From NCBI RefSeq assembly GCF_037300705.1, contig NZ_CP147776.1, positions 3,968,001 to 4,032,000 of the forward strand: a stretch of 64,000 nt of DNA. Direction: 5' to 3'. Numbering within the stretch: position 1 is the stretch's first letter; each line of letters starts with the position of its first letter. Source of the DNA: Massilia sp. W12 (GTDB taxonomy: Bacteria; Pseudomonadota; Gammaproteobacteria; Burkholderiales; Burkholderiaceae_D). Position numbers and translations under genes: made by a program. The notes beneath the pieces were generated by a model. The model was not told where the DNA came from, made no database searches, and saw only the letters and a list, made by a program, of their open reading frames with translations. Shown here one piece after another: positions 10,986-19,995 of the stretch.

Positions 10986-11100
10986 CGCTGCGGAACCGCC
11001 GCCAGCTGCTGCACGCAGCAAAATGCGATACCGCCCACGCGCTTTCCCAAGCTGCGCCTCACATGCTAGGCTTATAGCGTTTCCCTGACCATTTTTCATC

Positions 11101-11739
11101 ATGTTGCAAACTGTGCGCCATCTGCTGCTGTGTCTGTGCTGCCTGCCAGGGCTGGCGGCGGCGGCGGATATCTGGCGTGCGATTGGCGAAGATGGCGTGC
11201 CGCGCTACGCCAGCAGCAAACTCGATTCCAGTTACTCCCTGTTTTTACGCGACGATGCGCCACCCGCCGGCGAGGCCGCGAAAAGCACGATGCCGGCGGC
11301 GCGCCGCAATCTGCTGCTGCGCTGGCTGCCCACCATCGAAAAACTCAGCAGCAAACACGGGGTCGAATTGGCCCTGGTGCTGGCGATTATTGATGTGGAA
11401 TCGCGCTTTAATCCCAGCGCCACCTCACCCAAAGGAGCGGCAGGTTTAATGCAAATCATGCCCGCCCTGGCGGCGCGCTACGGGGTGCGCAACAGATACG
11501 ATGTGCAACAAAACCTGGAAGCTGGCATACTTTATTTGAAAGATTTACATAAAATCCATCAAGGCAACATCCCCCTGATGTTAGCTTCCTATAACGCCGG
11601 AGAACACGCAGTGGCGCGCCATGGCAAGCGCTTGCCGCCGTATCGAGAAACCATGCTGTATGTGCCGCAAGTGATGGCGAGCTTAGCCGCCGCACGCGAA
11701 TTGGCGGCCACAGCAAACGGCGTTGTTGCCGTTCCCTGA
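11101..11739 (+). CDS. lytic transglycosylase, SLT domain
   Basis: A 212-residue exported protein: signal peptide (MLQTVRHLLLCLCCLPGLAA), a short N-terminal segment of the DUF4124 type (DIWRAIGEDGVPRYAS), and a transglycosylase SLT domain. The catalytic glutamate is in IDVESRFNPSA (about residue 100), followed by GAAGLMQIMP and LASYNAGEHAV, the family signatures. It should cut glycan strands of peptidoglycan in the periplasm with formation of 1,6-anhydro ends. It is followed 11 bases later by the DUF2339 gene, so the two may be co-transcribed. Confidence 0.93.
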   Translation: MLQTVRHLLLCLCCLPGLAAAADIWRAIGEDGVPRYASSKLDSSYSLFLRDDAPPAGEAAKSTMPAARRNLLLRWLPTIEKLSSKHGVELALVLAIIDVESRFNPSATSPKGAAGLMQIMPALAARYGVRNRYDVQQNLEAGILYLKDLHKIHQGNIPLMLASYNAGEHAVARHGKRLPPYRETMLYVPQVMASLAAARELAATANGVVAVP

Positions 11740-11750
11740 CAGGAGAAGCC

Positions 11751-14700
11751 GTGGATGGCATTTTGATATTGCTTGCTCTGGCGTATTTTTTATTCCCGGT
11801 GTTTTGTCTGATTTTATTTATCAGCATGCGCCAGCGCTTCAAGCAACTTGAGACAAAACAGGCGCAGGATGTGCACGCCATTGTGCAGGAGCTGGACAAA
11901 TTGCATAGCAGTTTGCAAGCCTTGCCGGAGCAAGCTGAACATCAGGCCGCCATCAGCGCCCACATCGCCCAATTGCAGCAGCGCATCAGCCTGTTGGAAC
12001 AGGGCCGGCGGCAAGGGCAAACAGCGCAAGCAGCCAGCGCGCCCGAGGACAAGAATGTCTGGCAGGCGCCCGCCAGCGCCCCCGGCGCGCCGGCCCAGAG
12101 TTTGCAGGAATTGGAACTCAATCTGGCGCTGCCGCCTGCCGCAAGCGCGCTTGCCGACGATTCGACGCCCGCTACTGCGTCCTCTACTGCGCCGGCCACG
12201 CCAGCAAGCGCGCTGCAGATCAGCGCTGATCTGGATATGTTGACGCCGGCGCCAAGCCTGCCCGCTGCCGAAGCCGCAGCGCCCGACGCGGCAGAAAGCG
12301 CGTTCTTGCGCGAGCCGGCGCAGGAAAGCGCCGCAGCACATGCCACTGAAACCACCGCCGCAAGTGCAACATCCGGCGACGACACCCCCGATACAGCCGC
12401 AGAGCGCGCCGCCAACAGCGCAGCCGCGCCGCCTGCCGCGCCCGCCATGCCGGCCTGGCTGCAAACCGCGCGCGACTGGCTGTTCGGCGGCAATCTGGTG
12501 GCCAAAATCGGTTTGCTGATTTTGTTCTTCGGCATGGCCTTCCTGTTGAAATACGCCAGCGAACAATTCGAGACGCCAATTGAATTGCGCCTGGCCGGCA
12601 TGGCCGCCGGGGCTATCGGGCTGCTGCTGTGGGCCTGGCGCATCCGCGACAGCCGGCGCAATATCAGCTTGCCGACTCAGGGCGCAGCGCTGGCGATGTT
12701 GATGCTGATCACCTTCGGCGCACTGCGCTTTTATCATGTGATTCCACCCGGACTGGCGTTTTTCCTGCTGTTCGCCCTGACCGCCTTCACCTGCATCCTG
12801 GCGGTTTTGCAAAATGCGCTGTGGCTGGCCTTGTTTGGCATCAGCGGCGGTTTTTTGACGCCGGTGCTGACCTCCAGCGGCGGCGGGAATCATATTGCGC
12901 TGTTCTCGTATTACCTCTTGCTCAACGCCGGGATTTTGGCGATTGCCTTGAAACGTTCCTGGCGCAGCCTGAATCTGGTCGGCCTGTTTTTCACCTTCAC
13001 CATCAGCACTGCCTGGGGCGTGCTGCGCTACAGCCCGGAGCACTATCTGAGCACGCAGGGCTTTTTGCTGGTGTTTTTCCTGTTCTATGTGGCGCTGGCG
13101 CTGCTGTATGCCGAGCGCCAGCCGCCCAAACTCAAGGGTTTGATTGACGCCACGCTGTTATTCGGCACGCCGATGCTGGCGTTTGGTCTGCAAGCGGGGC
13201 TGGTGCGCGACAAGCCGTTTGGCCTGGCCCTGTCAGCGCTGACGCTGGGTTTGTTTTACGCCGGTTTGAGCATGCTGCTGTGGCGGCGCAAGCAAGCCCT
13301 GCCGGGCTGGCGCTTGATGCTGGAAGCTTTGCTGGCGCTGGCGGTGGTGTTTGGCACGCTGGCGATTCCCTTCGCGCTGGATGCGCGCTGGACTTCCGCC
13401 GCCTGGGCGCTGGAAGGCGCGACGATTGTCTGGGTCAGCTTGCGCCAGCAGCGCCCGCTGGGCTGGGGCTTTGGCTTGCTGGTGCAAGCCGGGGCCTGGC
13501 TGGCCTTTATGTATCGCCTGGCGGATGTGACTTTGCGCCAGGAACACAATGTGTGGCTGGGCTTTTTACTGCTGGCCCTGGCCGGTTTTGCGATTGCCCA
13601 CCAGTTCCGTCGCCAACCGGCCACGGGGCCGAAGCAGCCGCCGGGCGTGTTTGCCCTGTTCGCGGCGATTTTCCTGTGCATTTCGGCGGCCTGGCTGCTG
13701 GCCGGGGCCTGGCTTGAGCTGTTTTTGCGCGCGCATGGCGCCGATCTGGCGCTCGGCCTGGTGCTGTCTGCGCTGGCGGTGGCGGCGCTGCTGTTTTGGC
13801 TGGCGACCTCTTATGTCTGGATGCTGGCGCGCACCCTGGCCTGCACCATTGTGCTGTTGGCCAGCCTGACGCTGGGCATGGTGTGGCTGAATATGCCGGG
13901 TTTTGTGTGGGCAGATCAGGGCGGCGGCTTGTGGCAGGGGCCATTCCTGTCTTCTCTTTTGCTGGCGCTGGGCGCGCTGGCCTCGGCCTGGTTTTTGCAG
14001 CAGGCCGGGCAAGGCCGCTGGCAGGCGCTGTTGCTGGCGGTGGCCGGCATCTGGTGGTTTGGCCCGGCGCTGACCGATCTGGCGCGCGCTTCCGGCAGCC
14101 TGGCGGCATGGCTGAATGTGCGCCCGGATGATGTGCAAGCCGCTTGCTGGTGCATCCTGGCGGCAGGCACGGGCGCACTGGCGCAGCAGCAGGCGCACCG
14201 GCGCTGCTGGCCTGATCTGCGCCACGCCGCCTGGCCGGCCTGGTTAGTGCAAGCCTTGTTATCGCTGGCGGCTGGCGTCATGTTGCTGGATGGCGAAATG
14301 CTGCCCTGGCTCGGCTGGCTGAGCATGCTCACGCTGTGGCTGCATGGCGAATACAGCTTGCGCTTGCTGCAAGCCGGCGCACTGCCGCCGGCGCGCGCCG
14401 CGCTGCTGGGGCAAAGCCTCTTGCACCTCTTGCGCAGCGTGGCCCCGCTGCTGCTGGCGGTTGTGCTGTGCCGCTATTGGCTGCAAGCGTTGCTGTTGCC
14501 GCCGGCCAGCTTGCAAACGCTGCTGGATTACGCCAACTGGCGCGTGGATCAGATCTGGATTCTTGCGCTCAGCCTGGGCCTGGGTCTGGCCCTGCTGTGG
14601 CAGCTGTTATTGCGCGCCGAACAGCAACGCTGGCCGGCGGCCCCGCGCAGCATGCTGTATCTGCAAATTGTGTTGCCGGCGGCGCTGGCCGGCGGCGCGC

Positions 14701-15257
14701 TGCTGCTCTTGTTCTGGCACCTCACGCAAGATGGCGGCATGCGTCCCCTGCCCTATCTGCCGCTGGCCAATCCACTCGATTTGCTGACCCTGGGCTGGGC
14801 GATGCTGGCGTGGCGCCTCAGTCAAACTTATGCGCAGCATGATTGGCCCGGCCAGCAGCGGCTTGCGCGTCTGGTTCCGGCCCCGCGCCGCCACTTGCTG
14901 CTGCATGGCGCGCTGTTTTTATGGTGCAATCTGACGCTGATGAAAACCATCGCCCATATGCAAGGCATCGCGTGGGATGTGGATCTGCTGTTTGCCTCCC
15001 AAACTGTGCAAGTCGGGCTGTCCCTGTTGTGGAGCACGTATGCCTTGGGCTTGATGCTGTACGGCGCGCGCCGCCGCATCCGCCTGGATTGGAGTCTGGG
15101 CGCGGTTTTGCTGGGCTTGGTGGTGGCAAAATTATTCCTGGTCGATCTGTCGCAAGCCGGCAGCATCGCCCGCATTATTTCCTTTGTCGGCGTAGGCTTG
15201 CTGATGCTGACGATTGCATATCTGGCCCCATGGCCAGGTCAGGCGGAGAAAACATGA
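11751..15257 (+). CDS. DUF2339 multi-span membrane protein
   Basis: An 1168-residue protein starting at a GTG with AGGAG five bases upstream; the nearby ATG is out of frame and stops at once. It has one N-terminal membrane span, a coiled coil (QRISLLEQGRR region), an Ala/Pro-rich linker to about residue 235, then more than 20 hydrophobic segments. The sequence ARDWLFGGNLVAKIGLLILF followed by FGMAFLLKYA is the typical entry to the DUF2339 region. Function unknown; such proteins are often paired with DUF3999 proteins, as here. The stop overlaps the next start by 4 bases. Confidence 0.88.
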   Translation: MDGILILLALAYFLFPVFCLILFISMRQRFKQLETKQAQDVHAIVQELDKLHSSLQALPEQAEHQAAISAHIAQLQQRISLLEQGRRQGQTAQAASAPEDKNVWQAPASAPGAPAQSLQELELNLALPPAASALADDSTPATASSTAPATPASALQISADLDMLTPAPSLPAAEAAAPDAAESAFLREPAQESAAAHATETTAASATSGDDTPDTAAERAANSAAAPPAAPAMPAWLQTARDWLFGGNLVAKIGLLILFFGMAFLLKYASEQFETPIELRLAGMAAGAIGLLLWAWRIRDSRRNISLPTQGAALAMLMLITFGALRFYHVIPPGLAFFLLFALTAFTCILAVLQNALWLALFGISGGFLTPVLTSSGGGNHIALFSYYLLLNAGILAIALKRSWRSLNLVGLFFTFTISTAWGVLRYSPEHYLSTQGFLLVFFLFYVALALLYAERQPPKLKGLIDATLLFGTPMLAFGLQAGLVRDKPFGLALSALTLGLFYAGLSMLLWRRKQALPGWRLMLEALLALAVVFGTLAIPFALDARWTSAAWALEGATIVWVSLRQQRPLGWGFGLLVQAGAWLAFMYRLADVTLRQEHNVWLGFLLLALAGFAIAHQFRRQPATGPKQPPGVFALFAAIFLCISAAWLLAGAWLELFLRAHGADLALGLVLSALAVAALLFWLATSYVWMLARTLACTIVLLASLTLGMVWLNMPGFVWADQGGGLWQGPFLSSLLLALGALASAWFLQQAGQGRWQALLLAVAGIWWFGPALTDLARASGSLAAWLNVRPDDVQAACWCILAAGTGALAQQQAHRRCWPDLRHAAWPAWLVQALLSLAAGVMLLDGEMLPWLGWLSMLTLWLHGEYSLRLLQAGALPPARAALLGQSLLHLLRSVAPLLLAVVLCRYWLQALLLPPASLQTLLDYANWRVDQIWILALSLGLGLALLWQLLLRAEQQRWPAAPRSMLYLQIVLPAALAGGALLLLFWHLTQDGGMRPLPYLPLANPLDLLTLGWAMLAWRLSQTYAQHDWPGQQRLARLVPAPRRHLLLHGALFLWCNLTLMKTIAHMQGIAWDVDLLFASQTVQVGLSLLWSTYALGLMLYGARRRIRLDWSLGAVLLGLVVAKLFLVDLSQAGSIARIISFVGVGLLMLTIAYLAPWPGQAEKT

Positions 15258-16705
15258 ACCGATTGATTTGCGGCGCCATGCTGGCGCTGGGCGCGATCAG
15301 CGCAGGCAGTTACGCCGCCGGCGTTGAAAAACCGGCCAAGCCGGAACACTACCGTTACCTGATGCCGCTGGAGGCGCCCGGCAAAGGCGGCCTGGTGGCG
15401 CTGCGCCTGCCGCCGGCGGTGTATTTGCAAGCGCGCGGGCGCGAGCTGGAAGATGTGCGCCTGTTTGATGCGCAGGGACGCCCCTTGCGTTTCGCCCTGC
15501 ACTATCCGGAAATGCAAAACGTCAAAGAGCAAGTGGAAAAAGCGGCGCGCATTTTTCCGCTGTATGGCGAGAGCAAGGACACCAACGCCAGCAAGATGGC
15601 GCTCGACATCGATACCGATGAGGGACAGGTGCGCAGCGTGCGTTTAAAAAGCCAATCCGGCACAGCGCAAGGTTTGCACGCGCTGTTTTTGGATCTCGGA
15701 CTGGGTCAGGAAGAAAAACCGCTGTTTGAGGAATTGCGCTTGCAAGCGCCGCCCGGCAGCAGCAATTACAGCGTGCGCGTGTGGCTTGCCGTATCTGACG
15801 ATTTGCAGCAATGGGAGACGATCGCCAGCGCGGATCTGCGCTGGCTGCAAAACAGCGACGGCCAGACTTTGCAGCAAGACCGGCTGCGTTTCGCCGCGCG
15901 CAGTTTCCGCTATGCGCGCCTGAGTTTTGAGGAAAATGGCAAAACTGCGGCCAAACCGTTTTCCACCGCGATTTTTTATGGCGCACAAACGCATGCGCTG
16001 CCGGGCGGGCGCGACAGCGTCAGCTTGCAAGCGCAAGCCGGCGCGCTGGCCGACACCGATCTGATGTATCAGGTTTCGCGTGCCTTGCCGGTGTACAGCA
16101 TGCGTCTGGAATTCAGCGAGCCGCAAGTGGTGCTGCCGCTGACCATCGGCACCTATCGCGACATTCCGGCAGTCTCGGGCGGCGCACCCAAGCGGGTTTT
16201 TCATGGCGATTGGCAGCACACGTTTTACCGCATGCAACAAGGCGATGCGGTGCGGGTGTCGGGCGATGTGCGTCCCGGCGGCGAAGACCGGCAAGATCTG
16301 TGGGTGTTCCGCGCCAATGCGCCGCTGAGCAGCAAACCGGTTTTGCGGATTGAGTGGGCGCCGGCGCAAATGCTGTTTTTACACGATGGCAACGGGCCGT
16401 ATCAATTGGCTTTCGGACGCGCAGACGACCACAGCGCGGCCAGTCCCTTGCACCAGGTGGCGCCGGATTTTCAGTTGAGCGAGTTGGAAAAGCTGCCGCA
16501 AGTCAAGGCTGGCGAAGCGCGCTTGAATCCGGCGGCGCAAGTCGCACAAAGCGAGGTTGAGCGCGCCGGCAAACTGGCGCAGCGCAATACCTGGCTGCTG
16601 TGGGGTGTGCTGTGCGCCGGCGTACTGCTGCTGGGCGGCATGGTCTGGCGCTTGCTGGGACAGATGCGGCGCCAGGATGCGAAGCAAGATGGCGGCGCGG
16701 CATGA
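15254..16705 (+). CDS. DUF3999 envelope protein
   Basis: A 483-residue protein starting [18 protein letters not shown] with a signal peptide, a large periplasmic beta-rich region, and one C-terminal membrane span ([19 protein letters not shown]) with a short basic cytoplasmic tail. Features such as [27 protein letters not shown] and [12 protein letters not shown] match DUF3999. Its ATGA overlaps the DUF2339 stop, so the two proteins are probably made in fixed ratio and may form a membrane complex. Its own stop overlaps the next ATG. Function unknown. Confidence 0.87.
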   Translation: MNRLICGAMLALGAISAGSYAAGVEKPAKPEHYRYLMPLEAPGKGGLVALRLPPAVYLQARGRELEDVRLFDAQGRPLRFALHYPEMQNVKEQVEKAARIFPLYGESKDTNASKMALDIDTDEGQVRSVRLKSQSGTAQGLHALFLDLGLGQEEKPLFEELRLQAPPGSSNYSVRVWLAVSDDLQQWETIASADLRWLQNSDGQTLQQDRLRFAARSFRYARLSFEENGKTAAKPFSTAIFYGAQTHALPGGRDSVSLQAQAGALADTDLMYQVSRALPVYSMRLEFSEPQVVLPLTIGTYRDIPAVSGGAPKRVFHGDWQHTFYRMQQGDAVRVSGDVRPGGEDRQDLWVFRANAPLSSKPVLRIEWAPAQMLFLHDGNGPYQLAFGRADDHSAASPLHQVAPDFQLSELEKLPQVKAGEARLNPAAQVAQSEVERAGKLAQRNTWLLWGVLCAGVLLLGGMVWRLLGQMRRQDAKQDGGAA

Positions 16706-16962
16706 AGTGCCGTCCCGGTTGCGGGGCCTGCTGTATTGCGCCGTCTATCTCCAGCCCGATTCCCGGCATGCCGGATGGCAAGCCGGCGGGGGTGCGCTGC
16801 ATCCAGCTGGATGAGCAGGAACGCTGTAAAATCTTCGGCCAGCCGGAACGCCCCGCCGTATGCGGCTCGCTGCGGCCTGATCCTGAGTTATGCGGTGAAA
16901 ACCGGGAGCAGGCCATGCGCTGGCTGGGCTATGTGGAACAAATCACCAAACCCGGCTCCTGA
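16702..16962 (+). CDS. YkgJ-family cysteine-cluster protein
   Basis: An 86-residue protein starting [15 protein letters not shown]. The CxxxCGxCC cluster, then [22 protein letters not shown] and ELCG fit the small YkgJ-type family thought to bind zinc or an iron-sulfur cluster. The ATG at 16702 overlaps the DUF3999 stop by 4 bases, which supports it as a real coupled gene. Confidence 0.88.
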   Translation: MKCRPGCGACCIAPSISSPIPGMPDGKPAGVRCIQLDEQERCKIFGQPERPAVCGSLRPDPELCGENREQAMRWLGYVEQITKPGS

Positions 16963-16994
16963 GCCGGGCCGCTGCCATTCATTCGAGGACAACT

Positions 16995-17516
16995 ATGAGC
17001 CAAGCGCCGCGCATTGATGCCGCCTACTATATCGAGACTTTACAGATGCAGCGCCATATCGAAGGCGGCGCGTATAAAGAACATTACCGCGCCGCCCTCA
17101 CTCTGCCGCACAGCAGCCTGAGCGCTGCGCACCAGGGCGCGCGCAATGCCTCGACCGCGATTTATTTTTTGCTGGAACACGGCGAGTTTTCCGGCTTCCA
17201 TAAGCTGGCCTCAGACGAGGTTTTGCATTTTTATGACGGTGCGCCGATGCATGTGTATGAAATCGACGCCGCCGCGCAGATGCACCATCATGTGCTGGGC
17301 CGCGATTTGGCCGCCGGCCAGCGCTTTTCCCTGGTGATTCCGGGCGGCCATTGGTTTGCGCTGCGCTGCGAAACCGCGCAGTCTTTCGCCCTGATCGGCT
17401 GCACCGTGGCGCCGGGTTTTGATTTTGCCGATTTTCAGATGGACGACCGCGCCAGTCTGCTGGCGCAATTCCCGCAACATGCGCAGCTGATCACGGAAAT
17501 GACCTTCAATCGTTAA
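16995..17516 (+). CDS. cupin superfamily protein (DUF985/Cupin_5)
   Basis: A 173-residue protein with the family's pattern: YYIETLQMQRHIEGGAYKE at the N-terminus, STAIYFLLEHGEFSGFHKL, DEVLHFYDG, VIPGGHWFAL and GCTVAPGFDFADFQ near the end. These are the conserved motifs of the DUF985 cupins, whose members include sugar-modifying or metal-binding beta-barrel proteins of mostly unknown substrate. GAGGACAACT provides the ribosome site. It lies 32 bases after the YkgJ gene. Confidence 0.93.
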   Translation: MSQAPRIDAAYYIETLQMQRHIEGGAYKEHYRAALTLPHSSLSAAHQGARNASTAIYFLLEHGEFSGFHKLASDEVLHFYDGAPMHVYEIDAAAQMHHHVLGRDLAAGQRFSLVIPGGHWFALRCETAQSFALIGCTVAPGFDFADFQMDDRASLLAQFPQHAQLITEMTFNR

Positions 17517-17763
17517 ATCTGCAACACTTTCTTGCAGACCGGAAAAGTTTGTTGCATTTTCCCAGTACATTGCAGCAAACAAGTACGTGAATTTTGATTT
17601 TGCGCTATGCTTCGCCGACTGCCGCCCCGGCGCCGGAACTCCGGGCGGCGCTGTCTTCCGCCCGTATTCCCGGCGGATTTTTCCAGACATTCTCCCTGCA
17701 CAAGCCAAACGGGCGCGCGCCTGATATAGCTGGCTGCGGCATATCAAAAAACAAGGAAAAACG

Positions 17764-18369
17764 ATGCAAACTCTGAATCAGGCGATTGCCGCTTATCGGC
17801 GCAAAGCCGACGGCATGCAGTCAGATCTGGCGCAAGCGCAGCAGGCTGACGCGGCGCAATTGGCGGCGCTGGCCGGCGCTATTCCACATATCCTGCCGGC
17901 GCAATTGATTGTGCTGTACCAGTCAATTGGCGGCTTGCACAGCACGCAAGCGCATGGCCCGCAGTTGCAGATTGACAGCGTGCAACAGATTTTGGCCAGC
18001 CGCAGCGCCAACCCGGCGCGCGCCGGCATGGGCTTGCTGGACAGCATTCAATACAGCGCGCCGCGCAGCCCGGCCTGGTGGGATGGCGTAAACGCTGAGG
18101 AAGTGCAGCAACTCAATCGCGAATATCTGTGTTTTGGCTGGTTCAAGCTGAGCGCGCAAGGCAACGATATGCATTGGCTGTACGCCGATTATTTTGGCCG
18201 TTTCGGCATCTTGCACGGCAAAACCGACCGTTTGCACGAATTGCAGCCGGTGTTGCGCCAAATGCTGGCGCACAGCCCGGCGCGCCAGCTGTTCCTGCCG
18301 GCCCTGCTGCAAGATGTGTTGCAGCAGATGGAACAGGCGCTGCCGCAGGCGGAGTTGTTGCGGGCATAG
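17764..18369 (+). CDS. SMI1/KNR4 (SUKH)-like protein
   Basis: A 201-residue soluble protein. The segment LPAQLIVLYQSIGGL and the later EYLCFGWFKLSAQGNDMHWL plus YADYFGRFGILHG resemble the SUKH fold, where LP..L..LY...GG opens the domain. SUKH proteins often act as immunity proteins against secreted toxins, but no toxin gene lies beside this one, and a housekeeping role is also possible. An AAGGAAAAACG site precedes the ATG. Assignment by pattern only. Confidence 0.6.
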   Translation: MQTLNQAIAAYRRKADGMQSDLAQAQQADAAQLAALAGAIPHILPAQLIVLYQSIGGLHSTQAHGPQLQIDSVQQILASRSANPARAGMGLLDSIQYSAPRSPAWWDGVNAEEVQQLNREYLCFGWFKLSAQGNDMHWLYADYFGRFGILHGKTDRLHELQPVLRQMLAHSPARQLFLPALLQDVLQQMEQALPQAELLRA

Positions 18370-18477
18370 ATGCGGCTTGGGGCCAATTCCTTTGTTGCGC
18401 CAGCGCTGTCTGACGCCGGATAAGCCGCTGCGCGGGGCGCAGCCGGCAAAGGCGGCTTGATCTGCGCTTTGGTGTGC

Positions 18478-19995
18478 TCAGGGCAACTGGAAAAACTGCC
18501 TGATGCGTCCCAGCATGCGGGCTTGCTGGCCGGCGCTTTGCGCCACGTCAACCGCGCCGCCGGCCATGCTGCTCCAGCTGCTGCGCGCGCTGATGATGGC
18601 GGCCAGCTCGTTCGCCAGCGCGGGGCGCTCTTGCAAGATGGTGACAAAGGTTTGCTGGTCCATGCTGTAGCACTCCAGATTGCTGCGCGCGGTGACGGTG
18701 GCGTTGCAAGGGTCACCGGTGAGCATGCCGAGTTCGCCAATCACTTCGCCCACGCCCAGGGTGGTGATGTGTTTGCGCGCGCCATTCGATTCGTCCCAGA
18801 CATCCGCCTCACCATGCACCAGCAAATACAGCCAGTTCGCCACCGCCCCCTGGCGTGTGATGACATCGTTTTTGGTGAAGGGGGTGACGTGCAAGGCTTG
18901 CGCCAGCTGGCGCAATTCGTCGCTGTGAAAACCGGCAAACAGCTTGACCCCGGACAGCATATGCATGCGGTGCTGCACCTCCGCCTCGCGCTTGGCGACA
19001 TTGCGCGCATCAGTCCAGGATGACATTTTGGCGTCCAGCACAGGGCGCGCCAGCTTCAGATTGGCGCGCTTCAAGGCGGTGTAAATATGTTTTCTGATCA
19101 CCGAATCCGTATTCACATCGTATTGCGGTTGCAGCAGCCAGTAACGCACGCCGAAAATAATCTGGCCGTCGCGATAATCCAGCACCAGACATTGCGGCGG
19201 CGGATCGAGCGCAACATGCTCAATCAAGGCGGCGCGGATCGCGGTTTGCACCGCGCTGCAGACTTTTTGCGGCTGCGCGCTGTTATCGGTGGCGAATTGC
19301 ACCGTGCGGCGCGAAGCCGGATGGCTGATGCTGGAAAACACCACCACTTTGCCGGCCATCAACAAGCTGTTGGGCAAGACCACCAATTCGCCTTCATTGG
19401 TCAGCACCGCAGTATGGCGCCAATGCACTTCCACCACTTTGCCGCGCACGCCTTCGACCTGCACCCAGTCGCCCAGTTGCAAGCTGTTATCGAGCTGCAA
19501 AGCCAGCCCGCCCAACACATTGCCCAGGGTTTCTTTCATGGAAAAAGCCAGAATCGCAGTCACCACGGCGGAGGTGGTGAGCAGGCCGGTCAAATCCAGG
19601 CCGGCTAAGCGCAAGCGCACCAGGCCCCAGCCCAGACACAGGCCGAGAAAGACGATTTCTTCCAGAATACGCGGGCGTGGCCGGCCAATCGATGGCAGAA
19701 ACACGCGGAAAAAGAAAATCCCGGTAATGCGGATGAACAGCACGCCCCAACCGACCAAGGCTAATTCGCCAACGATTTTGGCTTCTTTGGCCATGCCCAG
19801 CGCCGGCAGGCTGCGCGCAAACACATCCAGGCCAATGCCAAACACAATCAAGCCCAGATGCATGCGCAACAGGGCGCGCCCTTCGCGCAGACGTTTGCAA
19901 ATCAGCCATTGCAAGACCGCGCCGATCACAAACGCGCCCAGCAGCACCGGATTCCAGTGCGTCAGCCAGGCGTCGTAAGCCAGCGCGGTATTCAT
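18478..19995 (-). CDS. MscS-type channel with C-terminal cyclic nucleotide-binding domain
   Basis: A 505-residue inner-membrane protein. Several N-terminal spans lead to the MscS pore-and-beta region (TTSAVVTAILAFSMKETLGN, QLGDWVQVEGVRGKVVEVHW, VVLPNSLL). From about residue 345 a cNMP-binding domain follows (LFAGFHSDELRQLAQ, VITRQGAVANWLYLLVHGEA, GEVIGELGMLTG, ARSNLECYSM). The usual Arg after the nucleotide-binding loop is replaced by a GDPCNATVTA stretch, so binding needs testing. In the known family the channel part releases osmolytes under tension. The start codon overlaps the stop of the upstream sensor kinase by 4 bases. Confidence 0.92.
   Translation of the reverse strand: MNTALAYDAWLTHWNPVLLGAFVIGAVLQWLICKRLREGRALLRMHLGLIVFGIGLDVFARSLPALGMAKEAKIVGELALVGWGVLFIRITGIFFFRVFLPSIGRPRPRILEEIVFLGLCLGWGLVRLRLAGLDLTGLLTTSAVVTAILAFSMKETLGNVLGGLALQLDNSLQLGDWVQVEGVRGKVVEVHWRHTAVLTNEGELVVLPNSLLMAGKVVVFSSISHPASRRTVQFATDNSAQPQKVCSAVQTAIRAALIEHVALDPPPQCLVLDYRDGQIIFGVRYWLLQPQYDVNTDSVIRKHIYTALKRANLKLARPVLDAKMSSWTDARNVAKREAEVQHRMHMLSGVKLFAGFHSDELRQLAQALHVTPFTKNDVITRQGAVANWLYLLVHGEADVWDESNGARKHITTLGVGEVIGELGMLTGDPCNATVTARSNLECYSMDQQTFVTILQERPALANELAAIISARSSWSSMAGGAVDVAQSAGQQARMLGRIRQFFQLP

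Noticed and set aside
12629-14842. several open frames of 100-240 codons on both strands
   Set aside because: Shadows of the DUF2339 gene in GC-rich DNA; no ribosome sites or known motifs.
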